This document shows positions 1-5,604 of a stretch of DNA of 5,678 nt, piece by piece; position 1 is the first letter of the stretch, and each line of letters begins with the position of its first letter. The DNA is taken from contig JAITUS010000043.1 in assembly GCA_031286185.1 (NCBI GenBank), positions 1-5,678 on the forward strand, written 5' to 3'. Made by a program: the position numbers and the translations under genes. The notes below the pieces were generated by a model. The model had not been told where the DNA came from. It worked only from the letters and a program-made list of their open reading frames with translations, and ran no database searches. The DNA is from Rickettsiales bacterium. GTDB lineage: Bacteria; Pseudomonadota; Alphaproteobacteria; Rickettsiales; Anaplasmataceae.

Positions 1-31
1 CATTATTAATCTATGCTTATTTTACCTCATC

Positions 32-181
32 TCTTCGAGATTTTAAACAGGTTCTTAGAATAAAGTGGGCTAAATAAGATGTAATGTGGTTGACTTGTTA
101 ACACTTTGCACGCTTTTAGACGAAAAATAGATCATTTAAAGCCTTTTGCTCGTTCCTCAGCCGGTCCCCTGAACAGATACT
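32..181. repeat. Left arm of a 150-bp terminal inverted repeat
   Basis: This stretch is the reverse complement of 5529-5678. I found one mismatch (A at 120 against C at 5590) and no gap. The identity stops sharply at 181/5529 on the inner side. On the outer side the right copy is cut by the window edge, so the true repeat may be longer, and bases 1-31 may also belong to it. It contains some GC-richer patches (around 153-172) unlike the AT-rich surroundings. In the outer part, AGATTTTAAACAGGTTCT resembles ends of IS5-type elements, but this is a weak memory-based resemblance. No transposase is visible. Between 182 and 283 I see only a small imperfect palindrome (ATAAAG-AG-CTTTAT, 182-195) and no gene. 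Confidence 0.93.
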
Positions 182-283
182 ATAAAGAGCTTTATTAAGC
201 CAGGAAGTTGTTTCTTTAAAATCGGTGTTCTATCTGATATGTAAAATGACTGACGAATAAGTTGATGTAAAATAGTATTTCCT

Positions 284-845
284 CTATATATCTACAACTT
301 CATTAACGTCTGCTTCACTTTCTAGTAGAAGTTTTGCTGCCTCCACGTTTAGGTTTTCATCAGAATAACGGCATGCTATGGACAATGGAGTTCTTGAATT
401 AGTAGCATCATCATCCATTGCATTTGGATCTGCTCCCGCATCTAATAATAACTTTACTACTTCTTTGTTCTTATCTCCTTCGGTGTAAACAGCATTTTGC
501 AAAGGAGTTCCATTGTAGCTATCTCTTATATTAAGACCAGCTCCCTTTTTCAATAAACATTGAATTAGTGGTATACATGCAGCCTCTTTTTTCTCTGCAG
601 TCAATTGCGCTATGTAATAACGTTATTTCTATAATGCGATTACAACTATTATATAACTTGAACCTAAAACTTGAATCAAACTGACTATTTTCCCACTCTT
701 CATATACAGTACTGAGGTTTTCTCTTAACTGATTTTTTATTTCCTCATAAATTTCAGTAGAACCAACATTACCAGAATCAATGTTATCACTTATTTTTGC
801 AATGGTGCTGTCAAACTTTTCGAATTGAGACTCACGTGGTGCCAT
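284..845 (-). pseudogene. Ankyrin-repeat protein gene split by a one-base frameshift
   Basis: Two minus-strand frames join into one ankyrin protein. The first (845 down to about 593) gives a helical, charged N-terminal region of about 75 residues and then the opening of an ankyrin repeat (TLLHSAIDCREK). The second (about 592 to 284) continues with EAACIPLIQCLLKKGAGLN and two further repeats, whose cores are GTPLQNAV..VVKLLLDAGADPN and RTPLSIAC..AAKLLLESEADVN, ending in TAG. The shift lies in a run of six A (587-592 on the opposite strand as T). Five A would restore one frame of about 186 residues with three repeats. ATG at 843-845 starts the gene, preceded by a strong promoter but no clear ribosome binding site. 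Ankyrin proteins bind other proteins and are often host-directed in Wolbachia; the partner here is unknown. No signal peptide or membrane segment is seen. The shift may be real decay, a sequencing error, or rescued by slippage. Confidence 0.82.
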
Positions 846-875
846 ATTACTCTAACCATAGGATAAAATTATTTA

Positions 876-903
876 ATTATACAATAAGGCTAAAGAAAGT
901 CAA
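876..903 (-). promoter_or_regulatory. Sigma-70 promoter of the ankyrin gene
   Basis: On the minus strand TTGACT (898-903) is followed after 16 bases by a perfect TATAAT (876-881). Transcription should start near 869, giving a leader of about 24 bases before the ATG at 845. This is one of the best promoter matches in the window, and it suggests that the frameshifted gene is still transcribed. Confidence 0.7.
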
Positions 904-968
904 ATCGCTGCTTTGTAATGAATTTTATCAGTGGCCGCTAGGTTTTTTAGTTGCCATGCAACAAAGCC

Positions 969-1071
969 ATTCCAGTGTCAAGCACTGGGACGACAAAAAA
1001 AAGGTTACTTGGATGACAAGAAAAGGAGGCGCTGGGATGACACAGGGGGTGTAATTCCAGTACTTGACACC
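969..1071. repeat. Dispersed intergenic repeat cluster of Wolbachia type
   Basis: Three variants of CTGGGATGACA occur at 985-995, 1008-1018 and 1032-1042, a period of about 24 bases. The block is bounded by inverted 15-mers at 974-988 and 1057-1071 that match at 13 of 15 positions (AGTGTCAAGCACTGG against the reverse complement of CCAGTACTTGACACC). A related fragment lies at 2799-2826. The block begins just after the stop codon of the exonuclease gene. A small perfect hairpin, GTTGC-CAT-GCAAC, lies beside it at 950-962. The stem could act on the 3' end of the era-exonuclease mRNA, but no T-run follows it, so I do not call a terminator. Open frames across this block are translations of the repeat and not genes. 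Confidence 0.65.
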
Positions 1072-1078
1072 TCTAGAT

Positions 1079-1897
1079 TCAAATATAAAACTTTCCGCCA
1101 CAAGTTATTTCCCATTCTTTTTTAAAATTTTTCAGATGTGCTTTTTTTTCGCATTCTAAAAGTAGCTCTTCCACACTTTTGTTATAGCTTGCGGTAGTGA
1201 TTCTTCCTTGATGGTGCACAAATCTCAAGTAAATCAAATAAGTGTTAATTACGTCTGTTTCACAGTATTCTCGAATCTCTTGCATCTTGCTGCTATCGTA
1301 TAAACCCATAACTTGCGACCCATCAACCCCAATTTTACCAGGAAGATTAAGCGCTGCACAAACTTCGTTCATTTTTACTCTCGCGGAAGCCCCAAAATCA
1401 GAGAGGGATTCAAGTAAATCGCAATGCCAATCACTACTGTATCTTTGATTATAGCTATTCCACTTATCACCAGCTTTATGAAAATATTCTGCTTGAATGC
1501 CATGGACCATAGCACGGTATTTCAACACTGGTATATCAAAAGTGCGCCCATTAAATGAGACTAACCTTGGTCTTTTTTCTGACATATAATTGAAAAATCC
1601 CTTCACTAGCTCTTTTTCACTAGAATCTAGTGTGCCGCCAGACCTAATTTCCTGTAGTGTGAACACCTCATAACCATTTCTGCAGCTTATATTGCAGAGT
1701 AAAAAACTGATAACTACAATTTGGTGGAAAGGCTGACGAAGAAAAGGGTTTTGTCCGTTTGTTATCTCGAGGTGATATTTTGTTAACGTGTCCCTTTTCT
1801 CTTCTACACTACTATCATCACGAATATTGAGTAAATTTTTGCAGGAGTTTATATCTGGTATAGTCTCAATATCAAATACCAATAAAGAATTAAGCAT
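1079..1897 (-). CDS. DEDD-type 3'-5' exonuclease, PolB-exonuclease-like family
   Basis: The 272-residue protein fits the predicted 3'-5' exonuclease family related to the proofreading domain of DNA polymerase B (Pfam DNA_pol_B_exo2, RNase H fold). Visible motifs in order: Exo I as FDIET (D9 and E11), Exo II as SFNGRTFDIPVL (114-125, D121), a conserved WHCDLLE segment (157-163), and Exo III as YCETDVINTY (211-220, D215). These acidic residues would hold two metal ions for removing nucleotides from DNA 3' ends. The protein is a stand-alone exonuclease with no polymerase domain, presumably cytoplasmic, acting in repair or nucleic-acid turnover; the exact substrate is not known to me. The ATG at 1897 lies inside the end of era (8-base overlap), with a GAGGAG ribosome binding site ten bases upstream within era codons. 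It is therefore probably translated from the era mRNA. The frame is intact and full length. Confidence 0.9.
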   Translation of the reverse strand: MLNSLLVFDIETIPDINSCKNLLNIRDDSSVEEKRDTLTKYHLEITNGQNPFLRQPFHQIVVISFLLCNISCRNGYEVFTLQEIRSGGTLDSSEKELVKGFFNYMSEKRPRLVSFNGRTFDIPVLKYRAMVHGIQAEYFHKAGDKWNSYNQRYSSDWHCDLLESLSDFGASARVKMNEVCAALNLPGKIGVDGSQVMGLYDSSKMQEIREYCETDVINTYLIYLRFVHHQGRITTASYNKSVEELLLECEKKAHLKNFKKEWEITCGGKFYI

Positions 1898-2774
1898 TGC
1901 TTATGTACTCCTCAGGACGGTCAGTCCAATGCCGAACTTTCACGAACAAAAACAGGTGAACTTTACACTCGAATAATTTCTCCAGCTCAACACGTGCCTC
2001 GATGCCAAATTTTTTAATATTACTGCCATCTTTTCCTAGTACTATTTTCTTATGACTATCCCTCAGCACAAATATGACCTGTTTTATGATTAAACTCTTA
2101 TCTTTTTTCTCCTGAATTTGTTCAGTTATGACAGCTATAGAATATGGCAATTCTTCACGCAAATTCAAGAATAATTTTTCCCTCGTAATTTCCGCTGATA
2201 AAAAATTCGTCGAGGAATCGGTTATTTGATCTTCTCTATAAAACCAAGGACTCACTGGCGCAACTTCAGATAAATAACTTATCAAATCAGAAAGTCCATC
2301 ACTCTTTAATGCTGATATTGTAAAAATTCTTTCAAACCTATAAAGCAAATTCAGATGTTCATACGCCATCTTTAACTCAGGTTTTTTTACCAGATCAATC
2401 TTATTGATAACCAAAATGCATCTGCCTTTTGTGCGTTGCAGCCGCGCAAATATAGTTTTGATTCTCTCTATATTTTTTAAATAATTGCTCGCATCAACCA
2501 GCAACAAAGTGATGTCATCACCCTTGATTGCTGACCATGCAGATTTGACTAGAGTTTTCTCAAGTTTCGTTTCTGCCGAAAATATCCCCGGAGAATCAGT
2601 AAAAATAATTTGTGTGTCATCGCGTATTGCAATACCCCTTATTTGTGTCCTCGTTGTTTGCACTTTGGGGGTAACAATTGCAATCTTCTTACCTACAATG
2701 CCGTTAATCAGCGTGGACTTCCCAGCATTTGGTAACCCGGCTATGGTGACAAATAAGCATTTTTGTTCTTTCAC
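1890..2774 (-). CDS. era: GTPase Era
   Basis: Era binds GTP and 16S rRNA near its 3' end and assists maturation of the 30S subunit. The 294-residue length is normal. G1 is GLPNAGKST (13-21), the switch I segment is QTTRTQIRGI (39-48), G3 is DSPG (60-63, with Ser where DTPG is usual), G4 is NKID (124-127) and G5 is SAL (154-156). The Era-specific linker follows: SPWFYREDQITD (175-186), then SAEITREK (193-200) and REELPYSIAV (206-215). A C-terminal KH RNA-binding domain spans about 225-292, with its loop LGKDGSNIKKFG at 246-257. The start is GTG at 2774; an in-frame TAG lies ten codons upstream with no other usual start between. There is no ribosome binding site, and the predicted transcription start is next to the GTG. 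The gene is not beside rnc, a common partner elsewhere, but heads an operon with the exonuclease. Confidence 0.96.
   Translation of the reverse strand: MKEQKCLFVTIAGLPNAGKSTLINGIVGKKIAIVTPKVQTTRTQIRGIAIRDDTQIIFTDSPGIFSAETKLEKTLVKSAWSAIKGDDITLLLVDASNYLKNIERIKTIFARLQRTKGRCILVINKIDLVKKPELKMAYEHLNLLYRFERIFTISALKSDGLSDLISYLSEVAPVSPWFYREDQITDSSTNFLSAEITREKLFLNLREELPYSIAVITEQIQEKKDKSLIIKQVIFVLRDSHKKIVLGKDGSNIKKFGIEARVELEKLFECKVHLFLFVKVRHWTDRPEEYISNA
1908..1913 (-). promoter_or_regulatory. Ribosome binding site of the exonuclease inside era
   Basis: The minus strand reads GAGGAG ten bases before the ATG at 1897, within two Glu codons near the end of era (the PEEY segment). It supports that ATG as the start and suggests translational coupling with era. 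Confidence 0.55.
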
Positions 2775-2781
2775 GAAGGGG

Positions 2782-2811
2782 ATTGTAAAGAAAACTGGAT
2801 TCTAGTGTCAA
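2782..2811 (-). promoter_or_regulatory. era: Predicted era promoter, possibly giving a leaderless mRNA
   Basis: A perfect TTGACA (2806-2811) and TACAAT (2782-2787) are separated by 18 bases on the minus strand. Transcription would begin near 2775, directly before the GTG at 2774. The -35 box lies inside a fragment of the dispersed repeat (2799-2826). Confidence 0.55.
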
Positions 2812-2826
2812 GCTACTTAAATGACA
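2799..2826. repeat. Degenerate fragment of the dispersed repeat
   Basis: This stretch aligns with 969-995 with one single-base gap and a few substitutions, sharing ATTC-AGTGTCAAGC and a terminal GACA. It lies directly upstream of era and supplies the -35 hexamer of its predicted promoter. Confidence 0.55.
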
Positions 2827-2845
2827 TCTACCATATCATTAGATC

Positions 2846-2892
2846 TCTTGCATAATCTGCTCTCTGAAATTTCTTACCATAATGCAAGAAAT
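2846..2892. other. Nested inverted repeats between era and fic
   Basis: TCTTGCAT (2846-2853) pairs with ATGCAAGA (2882-2889). A second pair, ATTTCTT (2869-2875) and AAGAAAT (2886-2892), shares its right arm, so the two stems are mutually exclusive. No T-run follows. These may be chance in AT-rich DNA or protein binding sites; I assign no function. Confidence 0.3.
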
Positions 2893-2903
2893 CTATCACC
2901 ATT

Positions 2904-3015
2904 AAGATAAGCTTTATTTTCATTTTTGCACAAAATCGAAAATAAGAGGTTTTTTATTTTCATCCACGCAAATAAGATAAAGCCTTATTTTCATTTTTTA
3001 CTTTTTCGAAAATAA
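2904..3015. promoter_or_regulatory. Candidate operator array upstream of fic
   Basis: Five exact 8-bp half-sites occur: TTATTTTC at 2914-2921, 2954-2961 and 2985-2992, and its complement GAAAATAA at 2938-2945 and 3008-3015. Two related blocks of about 42 bp (2904-2945 and 2974-3015, 70 bp apart) each hold a facing pair separated by 15-16 bases. The last half-site overlaps a perfect TTTTCGAAAA palindrome (3003-3012) in the spacer of the fic promoter. A further inverted pair, AAATAAG/CTTATTT, lies at 2970-2976 and 2984-2990. Binding here would be expected to block fic transcription. The likely binder, by inference, is the winged helix of the Fic protein itself. Confidence 0.5.
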
Positions 3016-3023
3016 TGTATACT
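2995..3023 (+). promoter_or_regulatory. Predicted fic promoter
   Basis: TATACT at 3018-3023 is a good -10 box. The -35 is weak: TTTTTA (2995-3000, 17-base spacer) or TTTACT (2997-3002, 15-base spacer). A weak -35 with a palindrome in the spacer fits a repressed promoter. A GGAG ribosome binding site follows at 3040-3043, eight bases before the ATG. Confidence 0.45.
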
Positions 3024-3051
3024 ATAAAAATAGTGTGCTGGAGTTGAATGA

Positions 3052-4215
3052 ATGGATATTAAAGAATCACCATCAGATAAGGTGATTAATACACTCGCTG
3101 GTTATGAGGCATTTATACCCAATCCCTTGCCACCAAAATTTGAATGGGACAATGCTTTAGTCAATAGTCTTTCCAGAGCAGATCATATTTTGGGTATGTT
3201 ATCCAGGGAAGGAGCTAAATTGCCTAATCCTCATCTTCTCATGCGACCCTTTGTAGCACGTGAAGCAGTCTTTTCAAGTAGAATCGAGGGGACCCAAGCA
3301 ACTCTTGGTGAAGTTTTGGCTCAAGAAGCAGGTGCTAATGTAAATCGCAATCCCGATGACTTACAAGAAGTGCACAATTATATATCAGCGCTTGATTATG
3401 GACTAAAACGTTTACAGTCCCTTCCACTGTCGCTTCAGTTGATTAAAGAAATTCACGGGAAGCTTATGCAAGGTGTAAGAGGTTCTCACGCAACTCCAGG
3501 AGAATTTCGTCGCGTGCAGAACTGGATTGGAATTCCAGGGTGTACAATAAACTCAGCAAAATATGTGCCACCAACACCAGGTGAGTTAATGGGTTACTTG
3601 GACTCCTTTGAAAAGTTCCTACATGATAGAACATTGCCCCCACTCATACACATAGCTTTGTGCCATTATCAATTTGAGGCAATTCACCCGTTCTTGGACG
3701 GCAATGGGCGTATTGGACGTCTACTCATAACATTATTCCTTATCGAAAGAAAGTTATTATCATCGCCTTTGTTATATCTAAGCGCATTCTTCGAAGCTAC
3801 GCAAAGTGAGTACTATACACAACTTTACAATATAAGCAGCAAAGGTACATGGCATGATTGGTTCTCTTATTTCTTAAATGGTGTAGCGTTGCAATCGTTG
3901 GACGTATTATCGAGGGCAGAACAAATTAACAATTTAATTACAGGTTGGCAAAGTTCTAAAACCGAAGGAGTTGTGAGTGATATTATAAGATATCTAGCTG
4001 TAAACCCCTACTTTACTATAAAGAAAGTAGTTGAAAACTTAGGTGTTGCATTCACAACAGCTCAAAGAGCAGTCATGAAACTTGAAGATTTAAGCATTGT
4101 TTCACAAACTTCTGAGGGGAAGAGAGATCGGGTTTACTGTGCAACTGATATTTTGAATATTTTGGAAGAGCCCCTACCTACACCTAACACGTGTCTCAGT
4201 GATTATAATATCTAA
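3052..4215 (+). CDS. Fic-family protein adenylyltransferase, class II, with C-terminal winged helix
   Basis: Fic enzymes usually transfer AMP from ATP to a hydroxyl side chain of a target protein. The 387-residue protein has a Fic N-terminal region (about 20-100) with the inhibitory motif SSRIEG (75-80, matching S/T-x3-E-G/N; Glu79 would point at the ATP site), making it class II. The Fic core spans about 110-280 and holds the complete motif HPFLDGNGRIGR (212-223) with catalytic His212. The preceding flap segment is around GIPGCTINSAKYVPPTP (160-176). Residues about 305-365 look like a winged helix-turn-helix. The arrangement and length resemble Shewanella SoFic. No secretion signal or membrane segment is seen, so a host-directed role is not shown. 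The ATG has a GGAG site eight bases upstream. The gene is divergent from era, convergent with the cyclo-ligase (42-base overlap), and follows an operator-like array. Its codons look somewhat richer in G and C than its neighbours, which may mean transfer; I did not compute this. The target is unknown. Confidence 0.93.
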   Translation: MDIKESPSDKVINTLAGYEAFIPNPLPPKFEWDNALVNSLSRADHILGMLSREGAKLPNPHLLMRPFVAREAVFSSRIEGTQATLGEVLAQEAGANVNRNPDDLQEVHNYISALDYGLKRLQSLPLSLQLIKEIHGKLMQGVRGSHATPGEFRRVQNWIGIPGCTINSAKYVPPTPGELMGYLDSFEKFLHDRTLPPLIHIALCHYQFEAIHPFLDGNGRIGRLLITLFLIERKLLSSPLLYLSAFFEATQSEYYTQLYNISSKGTWHDWFSYFLNGVALQSLDVLSRAEQINNLITGWQSSKTEGVVSDIIRYLAVNPYFTIKKVVENLGVAFTTAQRAVMKLEDLSIVSQTSEGKRDRVYCATDILNILEEPLPTPNTCLSDYNI

Positions 4216-4692
4216 TTTTTGGTCGTGTTCTTCTATTGGCAGATTTTTGCAATATTGTTTTTTATAAGCTACACCTATAAATATTTTGCCAAGCGGCCGC
4301 AGTTCTTTTATTACCGCATCATACCAGCCACCACCAAAACCCAATCTATTAAGATGATCATCAAAAGCAACAATAGGGGTAATGATCGTATCGGGAATTA
4401 TATCTTCACCTGTTTTGTTCCATTCCTTAAACCTTGACGGCTTATTTTCATTAGGAATTGCCACTCTATAGCCTAAATTGAGCAAATGATGCATCAAAGG
4501 TACAACATTTATTTCCCCATCAATTGGAATGTAAGCCGCAATTGTTTTGCCTTTAATGTAACTTAAGTTCTGGTTGAAGAGATTAATAAGGGAATTTGCT
4601 GCATAACTGGAATAGCTCTCATCAATATTTTTTCTTATAGCCCTATATTGCTCTCTTATTTCCTCTTTTTGTTGTTTAATACCTTTGAACAT
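4174..4692 (-). CDS. 5-formyltetrahydrofolate cyclo-ligase
   Basis: This enzyme (methenyltetrahydrofolate synthetase) uses ATP to convert 5-formyltetrahydrofolate to 5,10-methenyltetrahydrofolate, returning stored or inhibitory folate to one-carbon metabolism in the cytoplasm. The 172 residues are close to the normal bacterial size. Signs of the family are the basic N-terminal helix with EIREQYRAIR (11-20), AAYIPIDGEINV (52-63, with Glu60 in the folate-contact position), the phosphate-binding signature NRLGFGGGWYD (115-125, usually GGGYYD), and the C-terminal HDQKLDIIITE (156-166). The ATG at 4692 overlaps the end of the upstream oxidoreductase gene by 17 bases, which implies cotranscription and perhaps translational coupling; only a weak GGAT ribosome binding site is seen. 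Its last 14 codons overlap fic on the other strand, so the two 3' ends cannot have separate intergenic terminators. Confidence 0.93.
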   Translation of the reverse strand: MFKGIKQQKEEIREQYRAIRKNIDESYSSYAANSLINLFNQNLSYIKGKTIAAYIPIDGEINVVPLMHHLLNLGYRVAIPNENKPSRFKEWNKTGEDIIPDTIITPIVAFDDHLNRLGFGGGWYDAVIKELRPLGKIFIGVAYKKQYCKNLPIEEHDQKLDIIITETRVRCR

Positions 4693-5305
4693 GATCTATC
4701 CATTTTGCAGTGAGTTTTTCTTGTAAACTATTTTGTTTCAAGCGTTCACTTAAAAAATCAAAATCAACAAGCTCCATATCCTGGTCTTGATTGCTGCAAC
4801 TATACACATAATTCTCTTCTCCTGTTTTTATATTTATATGCCGCTGCACACACTGAGCGCAGATTTCTTTCATCATACACTGCATAGGCGAATTAACTGA
4901 CGATATTGCCATGTGGCTAGATTTCAAATATGGCCTTAAGATTGTTTTTCTCGCTTCATTTACAGACTTCATCATTTTATCAGAACCGATAGTAATAATT
5001 TTGTCTATAGCATCTAAATTAATCGTGGTATCGCCTAATATTCCCCTTTGATAAGAGACTATTGCATCAACTATATTCCCATGAAAGGATTTGTCTTGAT
5101 CTCTGCTTGTTTTTATCAATCCTTCTTCACATGCCCAAACTACTACACTTGATGCACGTTCTATCAATGCTTGTTTAAATACATCATTTAATTTCCTGTA
5201 GCCAGCAAAGTATAAAACTCCATTATTATTTTCAAGACAGGCTTTTCCTATTGAAAACAATACTGAATTTCCAACTCCACCACCAATTAGCATTATGTTT
5301 TTCAT
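4676..5305 (-). CDS. NAD-binding and Fe-S portion of a PyrK/NfnA-like oxidoreductase, N-terminally truncated
   Basis: The protein begins with an NAD(P)-binding loop, MLIGGGVGNSVLFSIGKA (5-22), typical of the second half of ferredoxin reductase-type flavoproteins such as PyrK, NfnA or sulfide dehydrogenase subunit B. Four cysteines, C143, C149, C152 and C170 (C-x5-C-x2-C-x17-C), followed by LVDFDFL (179-185), match the position of the [2Fe-2S] cluster near the C-terminus of that family. Full-length relatives have about 100 further N-terminal residues forming the FAD-binding barrel, and these are absent. The frame stays open upstream into the tRNA-Ser gene, but no homologous sequence is visible there. 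It is either a decayed remnant, a split subunit, or the tail of a larger GltD-like fusion. The start is uncertain: ATG at 5305 is chosen, ATG at 5293 is possible, and no good ribosome binding site is seen. It begins 27 bases after the tRNA and overlaps the cyclo-ligase gene by 17. Confidence 0.68.
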   Translation of the reverse strand: MKNIMLIGGGVGNSVLFSIGKACLENNNGVLYFAGYRKLNDVFKQALIERASSVVVWACEEGLIKTSRDQDKSFHGNIVDAIVSYQRGILGDTTINLDAIDKIITIGSDKMMKSVNEARKTILRPYLKSSHMAISSVNSPMQCMMKEICAQCVQRHINIKTGEENYVYSCSNQDQDMELVDFDFLSERLKQNSLQEKLTAKWIDHVQRY

Positions 5306-5331
5306 GTTTTTGTTCTCACATGCATGCGATA

Positions 5332-5418
5332 CGGAAAAGGAGGGATTCGAACCCCCGACATATTTTCATATGTGCACGCTTTCCAAGCGTGTGCTTTAGA
5401 CCACTCAGCCACCTTTCC
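5332..5418 (-). tRNA. tRNA-Ser (GGA anticodon)
   Basis: The 87-base cloverleaf folds fully. The acceptor GGAAAGG pairs with CTTTTCC (with one G-U), and the discriminator is G. The D arm is GCTGAGTGGTCTAAAGC. The anticodon stem CACGC/GCGTG encloses TTGGAAA, with anticodon GGA at 5382-5384. A long variable arm, ACATAT-GAAA-ATATGT (5358-5373), is typical of serine tRNA. The T arm has GGGGG-TTCGAAT-CCCTC with one G-U. CCA is not encoded and must be added by nucleotidyltransferase. It reads UCC and UCU codons. The oxidoreductase frame starts 27 bases downstream on the same strand. Confidence 0.97.
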
Positions 5419-5421
5419 ACA

Positions 5422-5604
5422 CTACTTATAATATTGAAAATTGTGCTGCTGAGCAAGTTCAAAACCAGGTACATAGGGTTCACCACGGAAATTTACAATA
5501 TTGTGGAATTTGTTTTTACAAGTTGAAAAGTATCTGTTCAGGGGACCGGCTGAGGAACGAGCAAAAGGCTTTAAATGATCTATTTTTCGCCTAAAAGCGT
5601 GCAA
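5422..5604 (-). CDS. Small open frame overlapping the right inverted repeat, doubtful gene
   Basis: A 60-residue frame from TTG at 5604 ends at TAG at 5422, four bases before the tRNA. Its first 25 residues (HAFRRKIDHLKPFARSSAG and on) lie in the repeat arm. The left arm encodes the same peptide at 106-180 on the plus strand and then stops after five other residues at 198. The remainder (FHNIVNFRGEPYVPGFELAQ and on) is unique and is not recognised. An in-frame TGA lies five codons upstream of the TTG, and no ribosome binding site is seen. It also contains the predicted tRNA promoter. It may be a remnant of a broken gene or chance. Confidence 0.2.
   Translation of the reverse strand: MHAFRRKIDHLKPFARSSAGPLNRYFSTCKNKFHNIVNFRGEPYVPGFELAQQHNFQYYK
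5428..5456 (-). promoter_or_regulatory. Predicted tRNA-Ser promoter
   Basis: TTGCTC (5451-5456) and TATTAT (5428-5433) are separated by 17 bases on the minus strand, placing the transcription start within a few bases of the tRNA 5' end at 5418. It may also drive the two downstream genes. Confidence 0.45.

Noticed and set aside
80..125. Promoter in the repeat arm based on TTGACT
   Set aside because: No acceptable -10 hexamer lies at 16-18 bases downstream of it.
950..962. Hairpin GTTGC-CAT-GCAAC as a terminator of the era-exonuclease operon
   Set aside because: On the minus strand the stem is followed by A-rich and not T-rich sequence, and the stem is only five pairs.
797..1125. Two plus-strand open frames of 85 and 64 codons
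   Set aside because: They read through the dispersed repeat and the antisense of the ankyrin and exonuclease genes; their peptides are translations of the repeat, with no domain or ribosome binding site.
2485..2805. Plus-strand open frame of 106 codons within era
   Set aside because: It is the antisense of the conserved GTPase domain of era and has no independent support.
2904..3015. CRISPR-like array from the repeated blocks upstream of fic
   Set aside because: Only two imperfect AT-rich copies are present, the spacing is irregular and there are no cas genes; operator sites explain it better.
3052..4215. Fic as toxin of a toxin-antitoxin pair
   Set aside because: No small antitoxin gene is adjacent; the inhibitory motif is built into the same protein (class II).
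5251..5526. Plus-strand open frame of 91 codons
   Set aside because: It crosses the tRNA-Ser gene antisense and the start of the oxidoreductase; no recognisable protein.
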